Shown here one piece after another: positions 26,038 through 36,580 of a stretch of 64,000 nucleotides of DNA (position 1 is the stretch's first letter; the number at the start of each line of letters is the position of its first letter). Source of the DNA: Deltaproteobacteria bacterium (GTDB lineage: Bacteria > Desulfobacterota > Desulfuromonadia > Desulfuromonadales > BM103). The DNA is taken from NCBI GenBank assembly GCA_024636155.1, contig JAGXHM010000135.1, forward strand, positions 19,577-83,576. The letters run 5' to 3'. The notes below the pieces were generated by a model. That model was not told the origin of the DNA, did no database searches, and was given only the letters and a program-made list of their open reading frames with translations. A program made the translations under genes and the position numbers.

Positions 26038-26709
26038 CTATTCCTCCTTAAGAACGTAACCGATGCCGCGAACCGTATGAATCAATTTCTTGGCATAGTC
26101 GCGGTCAACCTTTTTACGCAGATAGTTGACGTAGACGTCGATGATATTGGTGAATGAGTCAAAGGTGTAATCCCAGACATGTTCGGCGATCATGGTCCGC
26201 GTCAGCGTCGTCTCCGGGTTACGCATGAAGAATTCCAGCAGAGCATATTCCTTCGCCGTCAGGTCGATTTCCTCATCGCCGCGCCAGACTTTGTGCGCCA
26301 CAGGATCAAGACGCAAATCCGCATAAGTGATTTCCGCGCCGCGCTCATGGGTGCCGCGACGAGCCAGGGCCCGCACACGCGCCAGAAGTTCAGCGAAAGC
26401 AAACGGCTTGGTCAGGTAATCGTCACTGCCCGAGTCGAGTCCGGCTACGATATCCTCTACCGTATCCTTGGCAGTCAGGCAGAGTACCGGGGTTGCTACT
26501 TCCTTTTCACGCAAGGCTTTGATTGCCGCCAGACCATTCATCTTCGGCAGCATGATGTCCATGAGGATCAGGTCGTAACTATTCAGTGTCCCAAGCTCGA
26601 CACCTGACTCGCCATCGTAGGCAACATCAACAGTAAATCCCTCGCCTTCCAGACCGCGCTGAATAAAACTTGCAACTTTCTTTTCGTCTTCTACCACGAG
26701 GATACGCAT
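26038..26709 (-). CDS. OmpR-family response regulator
   Basis: A 223-residue regulator with receiver phosphoacceptor D51 (LILMDIMLPKMNG), conserved Lys in LTKPFAFAELLAR, and a C-terminal winged helix ending YLRKKVDRDYAKKLIHTVRGIGYVL. It is the first gene of the two-gene operon with the CusS-like kinase. AAAGGAGA lies a few bases before the ATG. Confidence 0.93.
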   Translation of the reverse strand: MRILVVEDEKKVASFIQRGLEGEGFTVDVAYDGESGVELGTLNSYDLILMDIMLPKMNGLAAIKALREKEVATPVLCLTAKDTVEDIVAGLDSGSDDYLTKPFAFAELLARVRALARRGTHERGAEITYADLRLDPVAHKVWRGDEEIDLTAKEYALLEFFMRNPETTLTRTMIAEHVWDYTFDSFTNIIDVYVNYLRKKVDRDYAKKLIHTVRGIGYVLKEE

Positions 26710-26780
26710 GATAACTTCTCCTTTAATTTCTCTGTTATCTATTGGTTAACTAAATCAATAATGAGTCATGCTAAAACGAT

Positions 26781-27587
26781 TTATTTTAACCCCAGACGAA
26801 CCAGGACTTCGTTGGCGGTTTCTTCAACTGCCTTGCTTGAGACATCGACAACCACCCAGGGGTGACGTCGAAAAAGCTTTCTGGAATCCTTCAATTCCTC
26901 TTCTATCTCCTCATAATCGGCATAAGCGGCTCTGGGATCTTGCCCCAGGTTGCGTAAACGCGCTGCGCGCACTTCAACCAGTCGCTGAGGATCAATAACA
27001 AGTGCTGCTATTTTCTTCGGGTCGACGTCAAAAAGTTGCGATGGAGGATCAATCCCTTTGACCAGGGGGACATTGGCAACTTTCCAGCCTCTATGGGCCA
27101 GATAGATGGAAAGTGGCGTTTTGCTGGTTCGCGAAATCCCCACCAGTACGATATCGGCCAAATAGAGGTTGCGTGGTTCCTGACCATCGTCATGCTTAAC
27201 GGTAAATTCAATCGCCTCGATACGACGGAAATAGGCCTCGTCAACCCCATGTAACAGCCCGGGCGTTTCTTTCGGTGAACGACCAAGGCAGTGAGCAACT
27301 TTCAGCAGCAGAGGCGTCAGCAAATCAATGCTGACCAGACCCAGTCCATCACATTCATCATGAACTAATTGAGCAAGCTCCCGATTAACAATAGTGTAGA
27401 CAACAAGACCTTTATTACTCAGCGCTTCATCCAGCGCCTCGTAGACCTGATTCTTGGTACGAACGTTGTTAATGCGCGTCATCCGAGCCGGCTTGTCGCG
27501 GAATTGAGTCAATGCTGCCAGAACCATTTTTTCGGCTGTCTCACCGGTGGCATCAGAGAGCAGATAAATTACCTGAGCAGTTGACAT
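26781..27587 (-). CDS. ppsR: PEP synthase/PPDK regulatory kinase-phosphorylase (PpsR, DUF299)
   Basis: A 268-residue protein typical of the DUF299 family: N-terminal [14 protein letters not shown]-loop-like GISRTSKTP near residue 154 and PLVKGIDPP. These cytoplasmic enzymes both inactivate PEP synthase or pyruvate phosphate dikinase (ADP-dependent threonine phosphorylation) and restore it (Pi-dependent dephosphorylation), setting the pyruvate-PEP balance. That suits an organism growing on lactate and short acids. Its target gene is not in the window. Confidence 0.9.
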   Translation of the reverse strand: MSTAQVIYLLSDATGETAEKMVLAALTQFRDKPARMTRINNVRTKNQVYEALDEALSNKGLVVYTIVNRELAQLVHDECDGLGLVSIDLLTPLLLKVAHCLGRSPKETPGLLHGVDEAYFRRIEAIEFTVKHDDGQEPRNLYLADIVLVGISRTSKTPLSIYLAHRGWKVANVPLVKGIDPPSQLFDVDPKKIAALVIDPQRLVEVRAARLRNLGQDPRAAYADYEEIEEELKDSRKLFRRHPWVVVDVSSKAVEETANEVLVRLGLK

Positions 27588-27837
27588 TACACATCCTCAT
27601 GAAAACGTCAGCAAAGTCTAACAGAATCTAATGAAGATGCAAACACCAAAAGACCTGACTTACGGGTCTTATAAAGATAAATCAGTAACTTCCGGAGATC
27701 CGCCAATACCCATATGGGGTATTTTTTTAGACATAAGTCTTGTCTCTCATTAGATTGTGCGTCATTATTTCAGAGCTCACCGGCGCAGGTCAAGAATTTC
27801 TATTGCAATACCCCACAAACTTCGCTAAACAACCTTT

Positions 27838-28758
27838 ATGATGAATAAATGGTTGGAAATGCGCCTGACGGTCCCGGATCAGGCAGTCGACCTGGTTTCA
27901 CAGGCTTTGATGGGAATTGGCTGCACCGGAATCACCGCAGCAGAAAAGGTTTTGGATACTTTTGTCGTTCCGCCACCTGATTCTCTTACCAACGACCCGG
28001 TTTTACGCGCCTATTTCATTTATCCAGAAAACGTGGAAACACTCTGCCTGACCGTGCAGGAAGCCCTGTCCAGTCTCGCTGATATCTATCCGGAGTTAGC
28101 TGAAACACGCTTGGATTATCGAGAGCTGGCTGACCACGATTGGGCAAGCGACTGGCAGCAGCACTTCCCACCCTTCAAAATCGGCAGCCGTCTCGTCATC
28201 CACCCTTCATGGATCGACTGGCCAGCAACGGATGAAGAAGTGGTCCTCACGCTGGACCCGGGGCAAGCCTTTGGCACCGGCACCCACGCGACCACCGGCC
28301 TCTGTCTTGAGGCCTTGTCTGACCACTTCGAAACCACCAGTCCTCCACAGCGAGTTCTGGACGTTGGCACCGGTTCCGGAATTTTGGCCATGGCCTGTGC
28401 AGCCCTTGGCGCAACAGAAGTCGTAGCTTGCGATATCGACAGTGACGCCTGCCAGGTTGCCATCGCCAATATTCAGCAAAATCAGCTCTCGCAACAGATT
28501 TCGATCACTGACAACCCGCTTGATCAGATTCCGGGAGAATACAATCTGGTGCTGGCCAACATCCTGGCGGCAGAAAATATTCGCCTGGCAACCAGCCTTG
28601 TGGAACGCCTTGCAGCGCAAGGCCGTCTGGTCCTCTCAGGAATTCTGATTGAGCAGGAGCGGCAAGTCATCGATGGCTTCGCTGATTTTCCACTGACGCT
28701 GCTCTCCACAAACCACCGTGACGAGTGGACCTGCATCATCTATCAACGACATGAGTGA
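27838..28758 (+). CDS. prmA: Ribosomal protein L11 methyltransferase
   Basis: A 306-residue SAM-dependent methyltransferase. It has an N-terminal substrate-recognition domain, the linker motif FGTGTHATT, the SAM motif LDVGTGSGILAMA and the NILA motif at about 241. PrmA trimethylates lysines and the N-terminus of L11. Two adjacent ATG codons (27838, 27841) are possible starts; neither has a strong ribosome binding site. It overlaps rsmE by eight bases. The 250 bases upstream (27588-27837) hold no gene. Confidence 0.93.
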   Translation: MMNKWLEMRLTVPDQAVDLVSQALMGIGCTGITAAEKVLDTFVVPPPDSLTNDPVLRAYFIYPENVETLCLTVQEALSSLADIYPELAETRLDYRELADHDWASDWQQHFPPFKIGSRLVIHPSWIDWPATDEEVVLTLDPGQAFGTGTHATTGLCLEALSDHFETTSPPQRVLDVGTGSGILAMACAALGATEVVACDIDSDACQVAIANIQQNQLSQQISITDNPLDQIPGEYNLVLANILAAENIRLATSLVERLAAQGRLVLSGILIEQERQVIDGFADFPLTLLSTNHRDEWTCIIYQRHE

Positions 28759-29533
28759 TCCTTTACGATTTTTTGTCCCCGCAGAGAGCCTGCAAAGCGA
28801 CCAGGTAGCTATTACCGGCGAGCCTTATCACCATCTGCGCAACGTTTTACGCATCAAGACGGGAGCCATTGTTCTACTGCTTGATGGCTTTGGTCACTGC
28901 TGCGAGGTCCAGCTTGAACAACTGCAATCAGAACAGGCGACGACTCGGGTGATACGCCGCTGGCAGGACACCTACGTAACCCTGCCAATCACCCTGTTTC
29001 AAGCATTACCAAAAGGCGACAAGTTTGACCTGGTTCTGCAAAAGGGAACTGAATTGGGCGTCAGCTGTTTTCAACCGCTAGAGACGGAATATGCGATTCC
29101 TAACCTGAACGCAACACGGCTGAGTAAGCGCGAGCAACGCTGGCAAAGAATTGTCAGTGAAGCAGCCCGCCAGAGCCGTCGCAGCTTTCTTCCTGAGGTA
29201 AAACCGCTACAAAAGCTGGCAACAGCGCTCAATGAACCTTCCGGTCATCTCAAGCTGGTTCTGTGGGAAGCTGGCTCTGTTGCCCTCGCAGCAGTTCTTC
29301 CGGAACAAGCCCCTGCAGGAGTAACTTTGCTCATCGGCCCGGAAGGCGGTTTCTCGGCAACCGAAATCACACTCATAACTGCAGCAGGCTTTCAGGCTGT
29401 CCATTTAGGCCCGCGAATTCTTCGCACCGAAACAGCAGGCTTGGCAGCGACCCCCATCTTGCAGTATCTTTATGGTGATTGGCAGTGTCCCCCTGTCAGC
29501 AGCCATTCAAATCAGTACAAGGAGAACCTATGA
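28751..29533 (+). CDS. rsmE: 16S rRNA m3U1498 methyltransferase
   Basis: A 260-residue SPOUT methyltransferase with an N-terminal PUA-like domain (HHLRNVLRIKTG) and the C-terminal knot motifs LIGPEGGFS and LGPRILRTETA. It methylates U1498 of 16S rRNA. The ATG at 28751 overlaps the prmA stop (ATGAGTGA), indicating translational coupling. Confidence 0.94.
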   Translation: MSDPLRFFVPAESLQSDQVAITGEPYHHLRNVLRIKTGAIVLLLDGFGHCCEVQLEQLQSEQATTRVIRRWQDTYVTLPITLFQALPKGDKFDLVLQKGTELGVSCFQPLETEYAIPNLNATRLSKREQRWQRIVSEAARQSRRSFLPEVKPLQKLATALNEPSGHLKLVLWEAGSVALAAVLPEQAPAGVTLLIGPEGGFSATEITLITAAGFQAVHLGPRILRTETAGLAATPILQYLYGDWQCPPVSSHSNQYKENL

Positions 29534-29934
29534 AGTGTCCAAAATGCGGATATCACAGCTTTGATCACCTGGACAGCTGTAAAAAGTGTAGCCATGACCT
29601 TGTCGCACACAAAGAGAAATTCAACTTACATGGCTTCTTCTCCCCAGGGCAAACAGCAACAACGATAAAGCGGGACCCCGTCATAGACGACAGCTACGAA
29701 GAAGAGGAGACACCTGCTGATGGTTCCGTAGACTTCGGCTTCGACTTCCTCGACGAAGAAGAACCCGTTGGCAAGGATTCGAAAGACATCTCACTCGACG
29801 ACGACAATCTGGATATCAACATCGACCAACCTTTTGGTGCTGACAGCGAGACCATACCAGCCGATGACCCGGCACCAGGCAGCAAAAGCGACTCCAATAA
29901 CAAGCCGGGGAAAGGCCCGGAGTTCGCCTTTTAA
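29530..29934 (+). CDS. Zinc-ribbon protein with acidic disordered tail
   Basis: A 134-residue unknown. The first 20 residues form a zinc ribbon (CPKCGY with a second CKKC), followed by a short basic stretch and a long Asp/Glu-rich, probably disordered tail. The ATG overlaps the rsmE stop (ATGA), so it belongs to the prmA-rsmE operon, and GGAG precedes it. The fold suggests nucleic acid or protein binding, but no function can be assigned. Confidence 0.75.
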   Translation: MKCPKCGYHSFDHLDSCKKCSHDLVAHKEKFNLHGFFSPGQTATTIKRDPVIDDSYEEEETPADGSVDFGFDFLDEEEPVGKDSKDISLDDDNLDINIDQPFGADSETIPADDPAPGSKSDSNNKPGKGPEFAF

Positions 29935-29965
29935 GCATAACCGAATTCATCCTGAGCATACTTTC

Positions 29966-30006
29966 AGCCTCGCCTACCCATCAGGGTAATGGCGGGGCTG
30001 TTTTTT
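29966..30006 (+). terminator. Intrinsic terminator of prmA-rsmE operon
   Basis: A stem of AGCCTCGCC plus ACCC against GGGT and GGCGGGGCT, closed by a short loop and followed by TTTTTT. It lies 31 bases after the last stop codon. Confidence 0.88.
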
Positions 30007-30108
30007 GTTGGATTCATCAGATGGTCAGCCCTTCTAAGCGTGCGTATACGTTAGTTGCAAGCCATTTTAACCCCCTTGACATGGGCAAAGAGAAACGCTA
30101 CCTTTCTG

Positions 30109-30122
30109 AATGAACGTTCATT
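30109..30122. promoter_or_regulatory. TetR-type operator (AATGAACGTTCATT)
   Basis: A perfect 14-bp palindrome directly upstream of the tetR ribosome binding site and downstream of a CTTGAC -35-like element at 30075. The position fits autorepression and control of the efflux genes that follow. Confidence 0.75.
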
Positions 30123-30135
30123 TCGGAGAAAATGC

Positions 30136-30720
30136 ATGACATCAGCGAGCCCCAAAAAGCGTAACGACATATTGAAAGCCGCTCTAGAGCTATTTGCCGA
30201 GCACGGTTTCCATAATGCGCCGATGGCTCAACTGGCCAAACAAGCCAATGTCGCGGTTGGCAGCATTTACCGCTATTTTAAAGATAAAGATGAACTGATC
30301 CACGCGTTACACACCGAGGTTGATATCGCCCTGCAAAAGGCTCTGATCAGAGAAGTTGCCCCGGCGATTTCCACGCAACAGCAATTTGTGAGGCTCATTA
30401 CCAATCTCACCCATTATCTGCAAGCGCATCCCCACGAGTTCAAATTCCTGGAGCAGTACTATAACTCTCCGTTTGGAATTGAGATAAAACGCGAGAAGTT
30501 GCTTACTTCGGCGCCTTCGGGCCGCCAGAGTGCTTTTGGGCATTTCTTTTCCGGCACGGCAAGGGAGAGCATCAAACCCTTGTCGACACATACGCTACAT
30601 GCTCTGGCGTTCGGTCCCGTGACTTTCTTACTCCGTGATGCAATCTCCGGACTGGTAACGCTGGATGACATACTGATCAAAAGCCTGGCCGAAGGATGCT
30701 GGGATGCTATTAAGAAATAA
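30136..30720 (+). CDS. TetR-family repressor of efflux operon
   Basis: A 194-residue regulator with an N-terminal helix-turn-helix (LAKQANVAVGSIYRYFKDKDEL) and a helical ligand-binding domain. ATG 30136 has GGAG eight bases upstream. It precedes an RND efflux operon in the same direction, like AcrR/NemR-type local regulators, and probably releases DNA on binding a pump substrate. Confidence 0.9.
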   Translation: MTSASPKKRNDILKAALELFAEHGFHNAPMAQLAKQANVAVGSIYRYFKDKDELIHALHTEVDIALQKALIREVAPAISTQQQFVRLITNLTHYLQAHPHEFKFLEQYYNSPFGIEIKREKLLTSAPSGRQSAFGHFFSGTARESIKPLSTHTLHALAFGPVTFLLRDAISGLVTLDDILIKSLAEGCWDAIKK

Positions 30721-30782
30721 GGTTTTAGTCCGCAATCCCGTTGTTGATATTGACATTTAAAAGTATATGGAGTCTTGAAACA

Positions 30783-31991
30783 ATGAAACGAAAACCTGGC
30801 ACGTCAGAGGCTCAATCAAACCCGCACCAAAGTGTTCCAGGGCTGGTTAAGTCTGGATTAACCCTTAGTGGTTTGATGCTCCTGGTCACCCTGCTGGCCA
30901 CCTTAGCCCTGACCGTGGAAGCTACCGCGGCACCAGACAAGAATGCAGGCCCGCCTCCACTGGTCACCATTGCCACTGTTGTCGAGCAGGATGTGAACCC
31001 GGCAACGGAATACGTGGGCCACGTGGAGGCAATTCAAAGTGTCGACCTGCAGGCGCGGGTTGGTGGTTTTCTGCAACAGGTCAACTTTAAGGAGGGGAGC
31101 AAAGTTCGTGCTGGCGATACTCTTTATGTCATCGAACAAGCCCCTTATCAAGCCAGGGTGGCTGTCGCTAAAGCCCGTGCAACCAAAGCCCGGGCCACTC
31201 TGACCCAGGCGAGTAATTATCTGAAACGAATCCAGGCTGTCCGCACCGGCGGCGTTTCCGCGACCGACATCGAATCGGCCGAAGCGGCCGAGTTAGAAGC
31301 CAGTGCAGTGTACGCGGAAGCCCAGGCAACCATGGCTCTGGCTGAACTCGATCTCAGCTACACCAGGATTCTGGCACCGATCCGTGGCCGCATCGGCGCG
31401 ACCTCACTCACCGTCGGCAATCTCTGTGGACCAACTTCAGGAACGCTGGCCAGAATCGTGCAAACGGATCCGATTCGCATCCAGTACTCGGTCAGTGAAA
31501 ATGACCTTGCAGCGATCAACCTGGCCCAGGCAGACGCCGCCTCCAGCAGGGACAAAAACTTGCTACGTGCACAGATCAGGCTACCGGGAGGAGAGATCCT
31601 CAAACTCACCGGACAGCTGGACTTTGTCGATAATGTGGTCGATGCAAGCACTGGTACGATCAGCGTGCGACTGGTCTTTGACAACCCTGACGGACTGCTG
31701 CTGCCGGGACAATATGTGACCGTTTTGCTTAGCCACAACCAGGCTAAAAAGATGCCAGTGATACCACAATCAGCCGTTCTGGAAGATCGTGACGGCCGTT
31801 ACGTACTGTTGGTCGATGCACAAAATCAAGTGGAGCAGCGCCGCATCAGCACCGGAGTCATAAGCGGCATGTTGTGGACAATTGAATCAGGTCTGAGTGC
31901 AGGTGAAACGATCATTGTGCAGGGCGTGCAAAAAGTTCACCCCGGGCAAACTGTCGAGACCACCACTGCCGACGCAGCGCAAGGAAACTAA
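30783..31991 (+). CDS. RND efflux periplasmic adaptor (AcrA/MexA type)
   Basis: A 402-residue membrane-fusion protein with an N-terminal hydrophobic segment (about 25-45), a biotinyl-lipoyl half (VGGFLQQVNFKEGSKVRAGD), a coiled-coil hairpin rich in Ala and Arg, and a beta-barrel domain. No lipobox is visible, so it is either anchored by or cleaved after this segment. It starts 62 bases after tetR and three bases before the pump gene. Confidence 0.92.
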   Translation: MKRKPGTSEAQSNPHQSVPGLVKSGLTLSGLMLLVTLLATLALTVEATAAPDKNAGPPPLVTIATVVEQDVNPATEYVGHVEAIQSVDLQARVGGFLQQVNFKEGSKVRAGDTLYVIEQAPYQARVAVAKARATKARATLTQASNYLKRIQAVRTGGVSATDIESAEAAELEASAVYAEAQATMALAELDLSYTRILAPIRGRIGATSLTVGNLCGPTSGTLARIVQTDPIRIQYSVSENDLAAINLAQADAASSRDKNLLRAQIRLPGGEILKLTGQLDFVDNVVDASTGTISVRLVFDNPDGLLLPGQYVTVLLSHNQAKKMPVIPQSAVLEDRDGRYVLLVDAQNQVEQRRISTGVISGMLWTIESGLSAGETIIVQGVQKVHPGQTVETTTADAAQGN

Positions 31992-31994
31992 ACC

Positions 31995-34900
31995 ATGATC
32001 TCGCGCATTTTTATTGATCGGCCACGTCTGGCCGTAGTGGTGTCGGTGTTTATCACTCTGGCTGGTCTGATCGCCATGTTGAACATTCCGGTGGCCCAAT
32101 ATCCCAAGATCACCCCACCAGAGATTCGGGTCTCTGCCACATATCCCGGCGCCAACGCCGAGGTTCTGGCAAACAGCGTAGCCTCAACGATTGAGGCCGA
32201 AGTTAATGGCGTTGAGAACATGTTGTACATGTCTTCTTCCTCTTCAAATAGTGGCCAATACAGCCTCAGCGTCACTTTTGAGGTCGGCACTGATACTGAT
32301 ATCGCCCAAGTCAATCTGCAGAATCGGGTGCAGGCAGCTATCGCCAAGCTGCCGCAGGAAGTGGTCGATCAAGGGGTCACCGTGCGCAAGGGGTCGGCGG
32401 ACATGCTCGGCGCGATCAGCTTCTTCTCGCCGGACGAAACGCGGGACAAGCTGTTTTTGAGCAACTACGTCAGCAGTTCCATTAAAGATGCCGTGGTACG
32501 CCTGAATGGCGTCAGCGATATCAATATCTTCGGCGAGCTGGAATACAGCATGCGCATCTGGATGGACCCTGCACGCATGACTGCTCTAGGCATGACGGCC
32601 GATGATTTGATCAGCGCCATCCGTCAGCAGAATATTCAGGCTGCAGTTGGTTCCATTGGCGCCGAGCCGGTCAATACCGGGCAACAGTTGCAGTACACTC
32701 TGACCGCCCAGGGGCGGTTACAGAGCGTCGAAGAGTTTGAAGATATTGTCCTGCGCTCGAATGCACAGGGCGGGATGGTGCGGATTAAGGATGTCGCCAG
32801 GGTTGAACTGGGAGCAAAATCCTACAGCACCCGAGCGATTCTCAATGGTGGATCAGCGGTCACTCTGGCCATTTATGGTTCACCGACCGCCAACGCGCTG
32901 GCGACGATGCAGGCCGTTAATGCTGAGTTGGTGAAGCTCGCCAAGAGTCAGCCGAGTGGCGTCGAGTATCAGACCATCTACGACTCGACCAAATATATCG
33001 CCTCAGCGATTCATGAAATGATCTGGACCCTGTTTTTGACCTTTCTACTGGTGGTCGGTGTAACCTTTGTTTTCCTGCAGGATTGGCGTTCAACCCTGAT
33101 ACCGACGGTGACGATTCCGGTCTCTTTGATCGGTACCTTTGCGGTGCTGCTGGCCCTCGGCTATAACGCCAACACCATCTCCCTCTTTGCCCTGATCATG
33201 TCGATCGGACTGGTGGTCGATGATGCTATCGTCGTGGTCGAGAACGTTTACCGCGTCATGCACGATGAAGGGCTCAGCCCCAAAGATGCGGCGATCAGAG
33301 CGATGGGGCAGGTCACCGGCCCGATCATCACCACCGCCCTGGTGCTGCTCGCAGTCTTTATCCCGGTCGCCTTTCTTCCCGGCATTACCGGCCAGCTCTA
33401 CAAACAATTTGCCGTCACCATCTGTACCGCTGTGGTCATTTCGGCAATCTGCGCCCTGACGCTGAGTCCGGCTCTCTGCGCCGTTATGTTGAGGTCGCCG
33501 AGCCCTGCCCGATTCTGGCCGCTAGTCTGGTTCAACAAGGCATTAAATAAATCACGCAAGGGTTATGTCGCCGGTTCCGCCTGGTTGATCCGCTGGAAAT
33601 TTGTCGCTTTACTGGCACTCGCACTCGTTATGGGAACCAGCTATTTTCTCTTTAACAACCGTCCAACCAGTTTCTTGCCGCAAGAGGATCAGGGTCTCAT
33701 CTACCTAAACCTGCAACTTCCTGAAGCGGCCGCCATGAGCCGCACCGATCTGGTGATGCAACAAGTGACTGCAGAGTTGCGCCAGATCGAAGGGGTCAGC
33801 AGCGTTCTCGGGGTTAGCGGCTTCAGTCTGCTCAGTGGCCGCGGTGACAATGTCGGTTTCGGTCTGGTGATTCTGGCCCCCTGGAATGAACGGCCCGGCG
33901 CCGCCCTGCATGTCGATGCCATCTTGAAAAAGGCCCAACAAAAACTGGCGGCGATTTCATCGGCCAACATTCTGGCCTTTACCCCGCCACCGATTCGCGG
34001 CCTGGGTCGAACCGGCGGCTTCGACTTCCAATTACAATCGTTGACCCAAAAATCTCCACAAGAGTTTGTCGCTGCAGCACAGGCGCTGGTCGTCGCCGCG
34101 AATCAGGATCCGGCGTTGAGCCGAGTATTCAGCACCTATACCGCAAACAATCCGCAAATTGCCTTGAATATTGACCGCGATCGGGCTGAGACCCTCAAAG
34201 TTCCCGTCAGTGCTATCTTCTCGACTTTACAAGCCCAGCTTGGTGGACGCTATGTCAATGACTTCAACCTGGCAAACCGTGGTTATCAAGTCAAGATTCA
34301 GGCCGCCACCGAGCAACGCGATTCGATTGATGACATCAGCCGACTCTATGTACGTAGCAGCGCAGGGAAGATGGTGCCGATGACCAGTCTGTTGACCCTG
34401 TCGACCGAGTTAGGGCCGCAAACTGTCGATCGTTACAACCAACTCAACAGTATCAAGGTGAATGGCGGAGCGGCAGCAGGCTACAGTTCCGGCGAGGCGA
34501 TGGCGGCGATGGAACGGATTGCGACCGAAACTCTCCCGGAAGGGTATAGTTTCGACTGGTCTGGCATGTCCTATCAGGAGCGCAAGAGCAGTGGTCAGGT
34601 GGTGATCCTCTTCGCGCTGGCGTTGCTTTTTGCCTACCTCTTTCTGGTCGGCCAGTACGAAAGCTGGAACATTCCCTTATCAATCATCATCTCGGTTCCG
34701 GTAGCAACCCTGGGGGCACTGGCTGGTCTCTGGTTGACGGGTGGGAGTCTCAGTATCTACGCGCAGATCGGTCTGGTACTGCTGGTCGGTCTGGCAAGTA
34801 AGAACGCGATTCTGATCGTTGAGTTTGCCCAGTCAAGGCGTGAGGACGGACTTTCCATCGCCGATGCAGCAGTAGATGGCGGCCGGATTCGTTTTCGCCC

Positions 34901-35132
34901 GGTACTGATGACATCATTCACCTTTATCTTCGGTCTGGTGCCGATGGTCATCGCCACCGGTGCTGGCGCGGGCAGTCGTCAAGCGATCGGCATCACGGTT
35001 TTCAGCGGCATGCTCAGCACCACCCTGTTTGGAATATTTCTGATTCCGGTCCTCTATTATATCTTTCAGTCGGCTCGCGAAAAAGGCAGTGCATGGCGCT
35101 CCCGAAGACAGGCAAAGAGAAATCATGAATAA
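31995..35132 (+). CDS. RND multidrug efflux pump (HAE1 family)
   Basis: A 1045-residue AcrB-like inner membrane transporter of standard length: 12 helices, two large periplasmic loops and the proton-relay Asp pair in GLVVDDAIVVVENVYR. The opening MISRIFIDRPRLAVVVS is typical of HAE1 proteins. It forms a tripartite system with the adaptor upstream and the outer membrane channel downstream, exporting hydrophobic compounds by proton exchange. Confidence 0.95.
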   Translation: MISRIFIDRPRLAVVVSVFITLAGLIAMLNIPVAQYPKITPPEIRVSATYPGANAEVLANSVASTIEAEVNGVENMLYMSSSSSNSGQYSLSVTFEVGTDTDIAQVNLQNRVQAAIAKLPQEVVDQGVTVRKGSADMLGAISFFSPDETRDKLFLSNYVSSSIKDAVVRLNGVSDINIFGELEYSMRIWMDPARMTALGMTADDLISAIRQQNIQAAVGSIGAEPVNTGQQLQYTLTAQGRLQSVEEFEDIVLRSNAQGGMVRIKDVARVELGAKSYSTRAILNGGSAVTLAIYGSPTANALATMQAVNAELVKLAKSQPSGVEYQTIYDSTKYIASAIHEMIWTLFLTFLLVVGVTFVFLQDWRSTLIPTVTIPVSLIGTFAVLLALGYNANTISLFALIMSIGLVVDDAIVVVENVYRVMHDEGLSPKDAAIRAMGQVTGPIITTALVLLAVFIPVAFLPGITGQLYKQFAVTICTAVVISAICALTLSPALCAVMLRSPSPARFWPLVWFNKALNKSRKGYVAGSAWLIRWKFVALLALALVMGTSYFLFNNRPTSFLPQEDQGLIYLNLQLPEAAAMSRTDLVMQQVTAELRQIEGVSSVLGVSGFSLLSGRGDNVGFGLVILAPWNERPGAALHVDAILKKAQQKLAAISSANILAFTPPPIRGLGRTGGFDFQLQSLTQKSPQEFVAAAQALVVAANQDPALSRVFSTYTANNPQIALNIDRDRAETLKVPVSAIFSTLQAQLGGRYVNDFNLANRGYQVKIQAATEQRDSIDDISRLYVRSSAGKMVPMTSLLTLSTELGPQTVDRYNQLNSIKVNGGAAAGYSSGEAMAAMERIATETLPEGYSFDWSGMSYQERKSSGQVVILFALALLFAYLFLVGQYESWNIPLSIIISVPVATLGALAGLWLTGGSLSIYAQIGLVLLVGLASKNAILIVEFAQSRREDGLSIADAAVDGGRIRFRPVLMTSFTFIFGLVPMVIATGAGAGSRQAIGITVFSGMLSTTLFGIFLIPVLYYIFQSAREKGSAWRSRRQAKRNHE

Positions 35133-36570
35133 ATCAATGAATCAAAAGCTCAGGATACAACGAGGTGCTGGCTTCTGGTCCAGGCTTCAATTGCTCGTTG
35201 TCACATTAATGTTAGCTGGATGTATGACCGTGGGTCCTGACTACCAACCGGTCGAGCTCGTAGCACCAGAGGCATGGCACACCGAACTCCAGGGAGGTCT
35301 CACGGCTGGTCCGATAAATCCGACAACATTGGCTCGCTGGTGGGATGTATTGCAAGACCCGCAGCTCTCAAAGCTCGAGGAACGAGCCGTCAAGGGGAAT
35401 CTGGAGCTGAAAGAGGCCCAGGCAAGAGTTCATGAAGCTCGAGCCATGCGCGGCATCAGTCATGCCGAACTTTTTCCAACCCTGAATGCAGGTGCAGCTA
35501 TGAGCAAATCTCGTAGCAGTGAAAGCGGCGGAACGGGGAATGAGCTGGATCAATATGCTGCCGGATTTGACGCTGGCTGGGAAGTGGATATTTTCGGTGG
35601 CGTGCGGCGCTCAGTGGAAGCCGCCCAGGCAAATCTTGAAGCGACTCAGGAAAACCTGAACGGTGTTCTGGTAAGCCTGCTGGCCGAAGTGGCCCTGAAC
35701 TATGCAGAAGTGCGGACCTATCAAGCCCGGCTGCAAACCACCGAAGCCAACATTGAGGCGCTGCGAGAGAGCTATGACATAAATTTATCCCGTCATCAGG
35801 CCGGACTTATATCCGAACTGTCTGTGCAGGAATCGATACGTATTCTGGAAAGTGCCAGAGCCACAATCCCGACTCTGGAGGCAGGACTGGACGCTACGAA
35901 GAATCGTCTGGCGGTGTTGCTGGGAGAATCTCCCGGCACTCTTCACGAGGAACTTGCCGAGAGGATGCCGGTACCTGAGTTGCCGACAACTCTGGTGGTT
36001 GGGATCCCGGCAGAGACTCTACGTCACCGGCCGGATATCCGCCAAGCCGAACGCGACCTCGCGGCCCAGACCGCGCGCATCGGCGTAGCAACGGCAGATC
36101 TCTATCCTAAATTTCACCTGTTCGGTACTCTCGGCATTGAATCAATCTCTGCTGGAGATTTATTCCAATCGTCCAGTCGGGTCTGGGGTGTTGGCCCGAG
36201 TGCTAATTGGAGAATTTTTGACGGTGGTGCTATCCGTCAGAATATCCAGGTACATAATGCACGACAAGAACAGGCGCTGGTCAACTACGAAGCGACCCTG
36301 CTCCGGGCTCAGGAAGAGGTTGAAAATGCTTTAGTCAGCTACGCAAAAGAACAACTTAAACGGGAAGCGATTGGCAGGGCCTCAAACGCTGCCGAACGTG
36401 CAGAACTGCTGGCGAAAGACCGATACCAGGCAGGCTTGGTGAATTACAACAACGTCCTTGACGCCCAACGTGCACTCCTGCTCTTGCAGGACCAACGTGT
36501 CCAGAGCAACGGTGCCGTAACTGCCAATCTCGTGCGACTTTACAAAGCATTTGGCGGCGGGTGGGAGTAA
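35125..36570 (+). CDS. Outer membrane efflux lipoprotein (OprM/NodT type)
   Basis: A 481-residue TolC-superfamily channel with a lipobox LAGC near residue 33, the family opening VGPDYQPVE and two homologous coiled-coil halves. It overlaps the pump gene by eight bases and completes the tripartite efflux system. Confidence 0.93.
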   Translation: MNKSMNQKLRIQRGAGFWSRLQLLVVTLMLAGCMTVGPDYQPVELVAPEAWHTELQGGLTAGPINPTTLARWWDVLQDPQLSKLEERAVKGNLELKEAQARVHEARAMRGISHAELFPTLNAGAAMSKSRSSESGGTGNELDQYAAGFDAGWEVDIFGGVRRSVEAAQANLEATQENLNGVLVSLLAEVALNYAEVRTYQARLQTTEANIEALRESYDINLSRHQAGLISELSVQESIRILESARATIPTLEAGLDATKNRLAVLLGESPGTLHEELAERMPVPELPTTLVVGIPAETLRHRPDIRQAERDLAAQTARIGVATADLYPKFHLFGTLGIESISAGDLFQSSSRVWGVGPSANWRIFDGGAIRQNIQVHNARQEQALVNYEATLLRAQEEVENALVSYAKEQLKREAIGRASNAAERAELLAKDRYQAGLVNYNNVLDAQRALLLLQDQRVQSNGAVTANLVRLYKAFGGGWE

Positions 36571-36580
36571 GGGCCCGTCT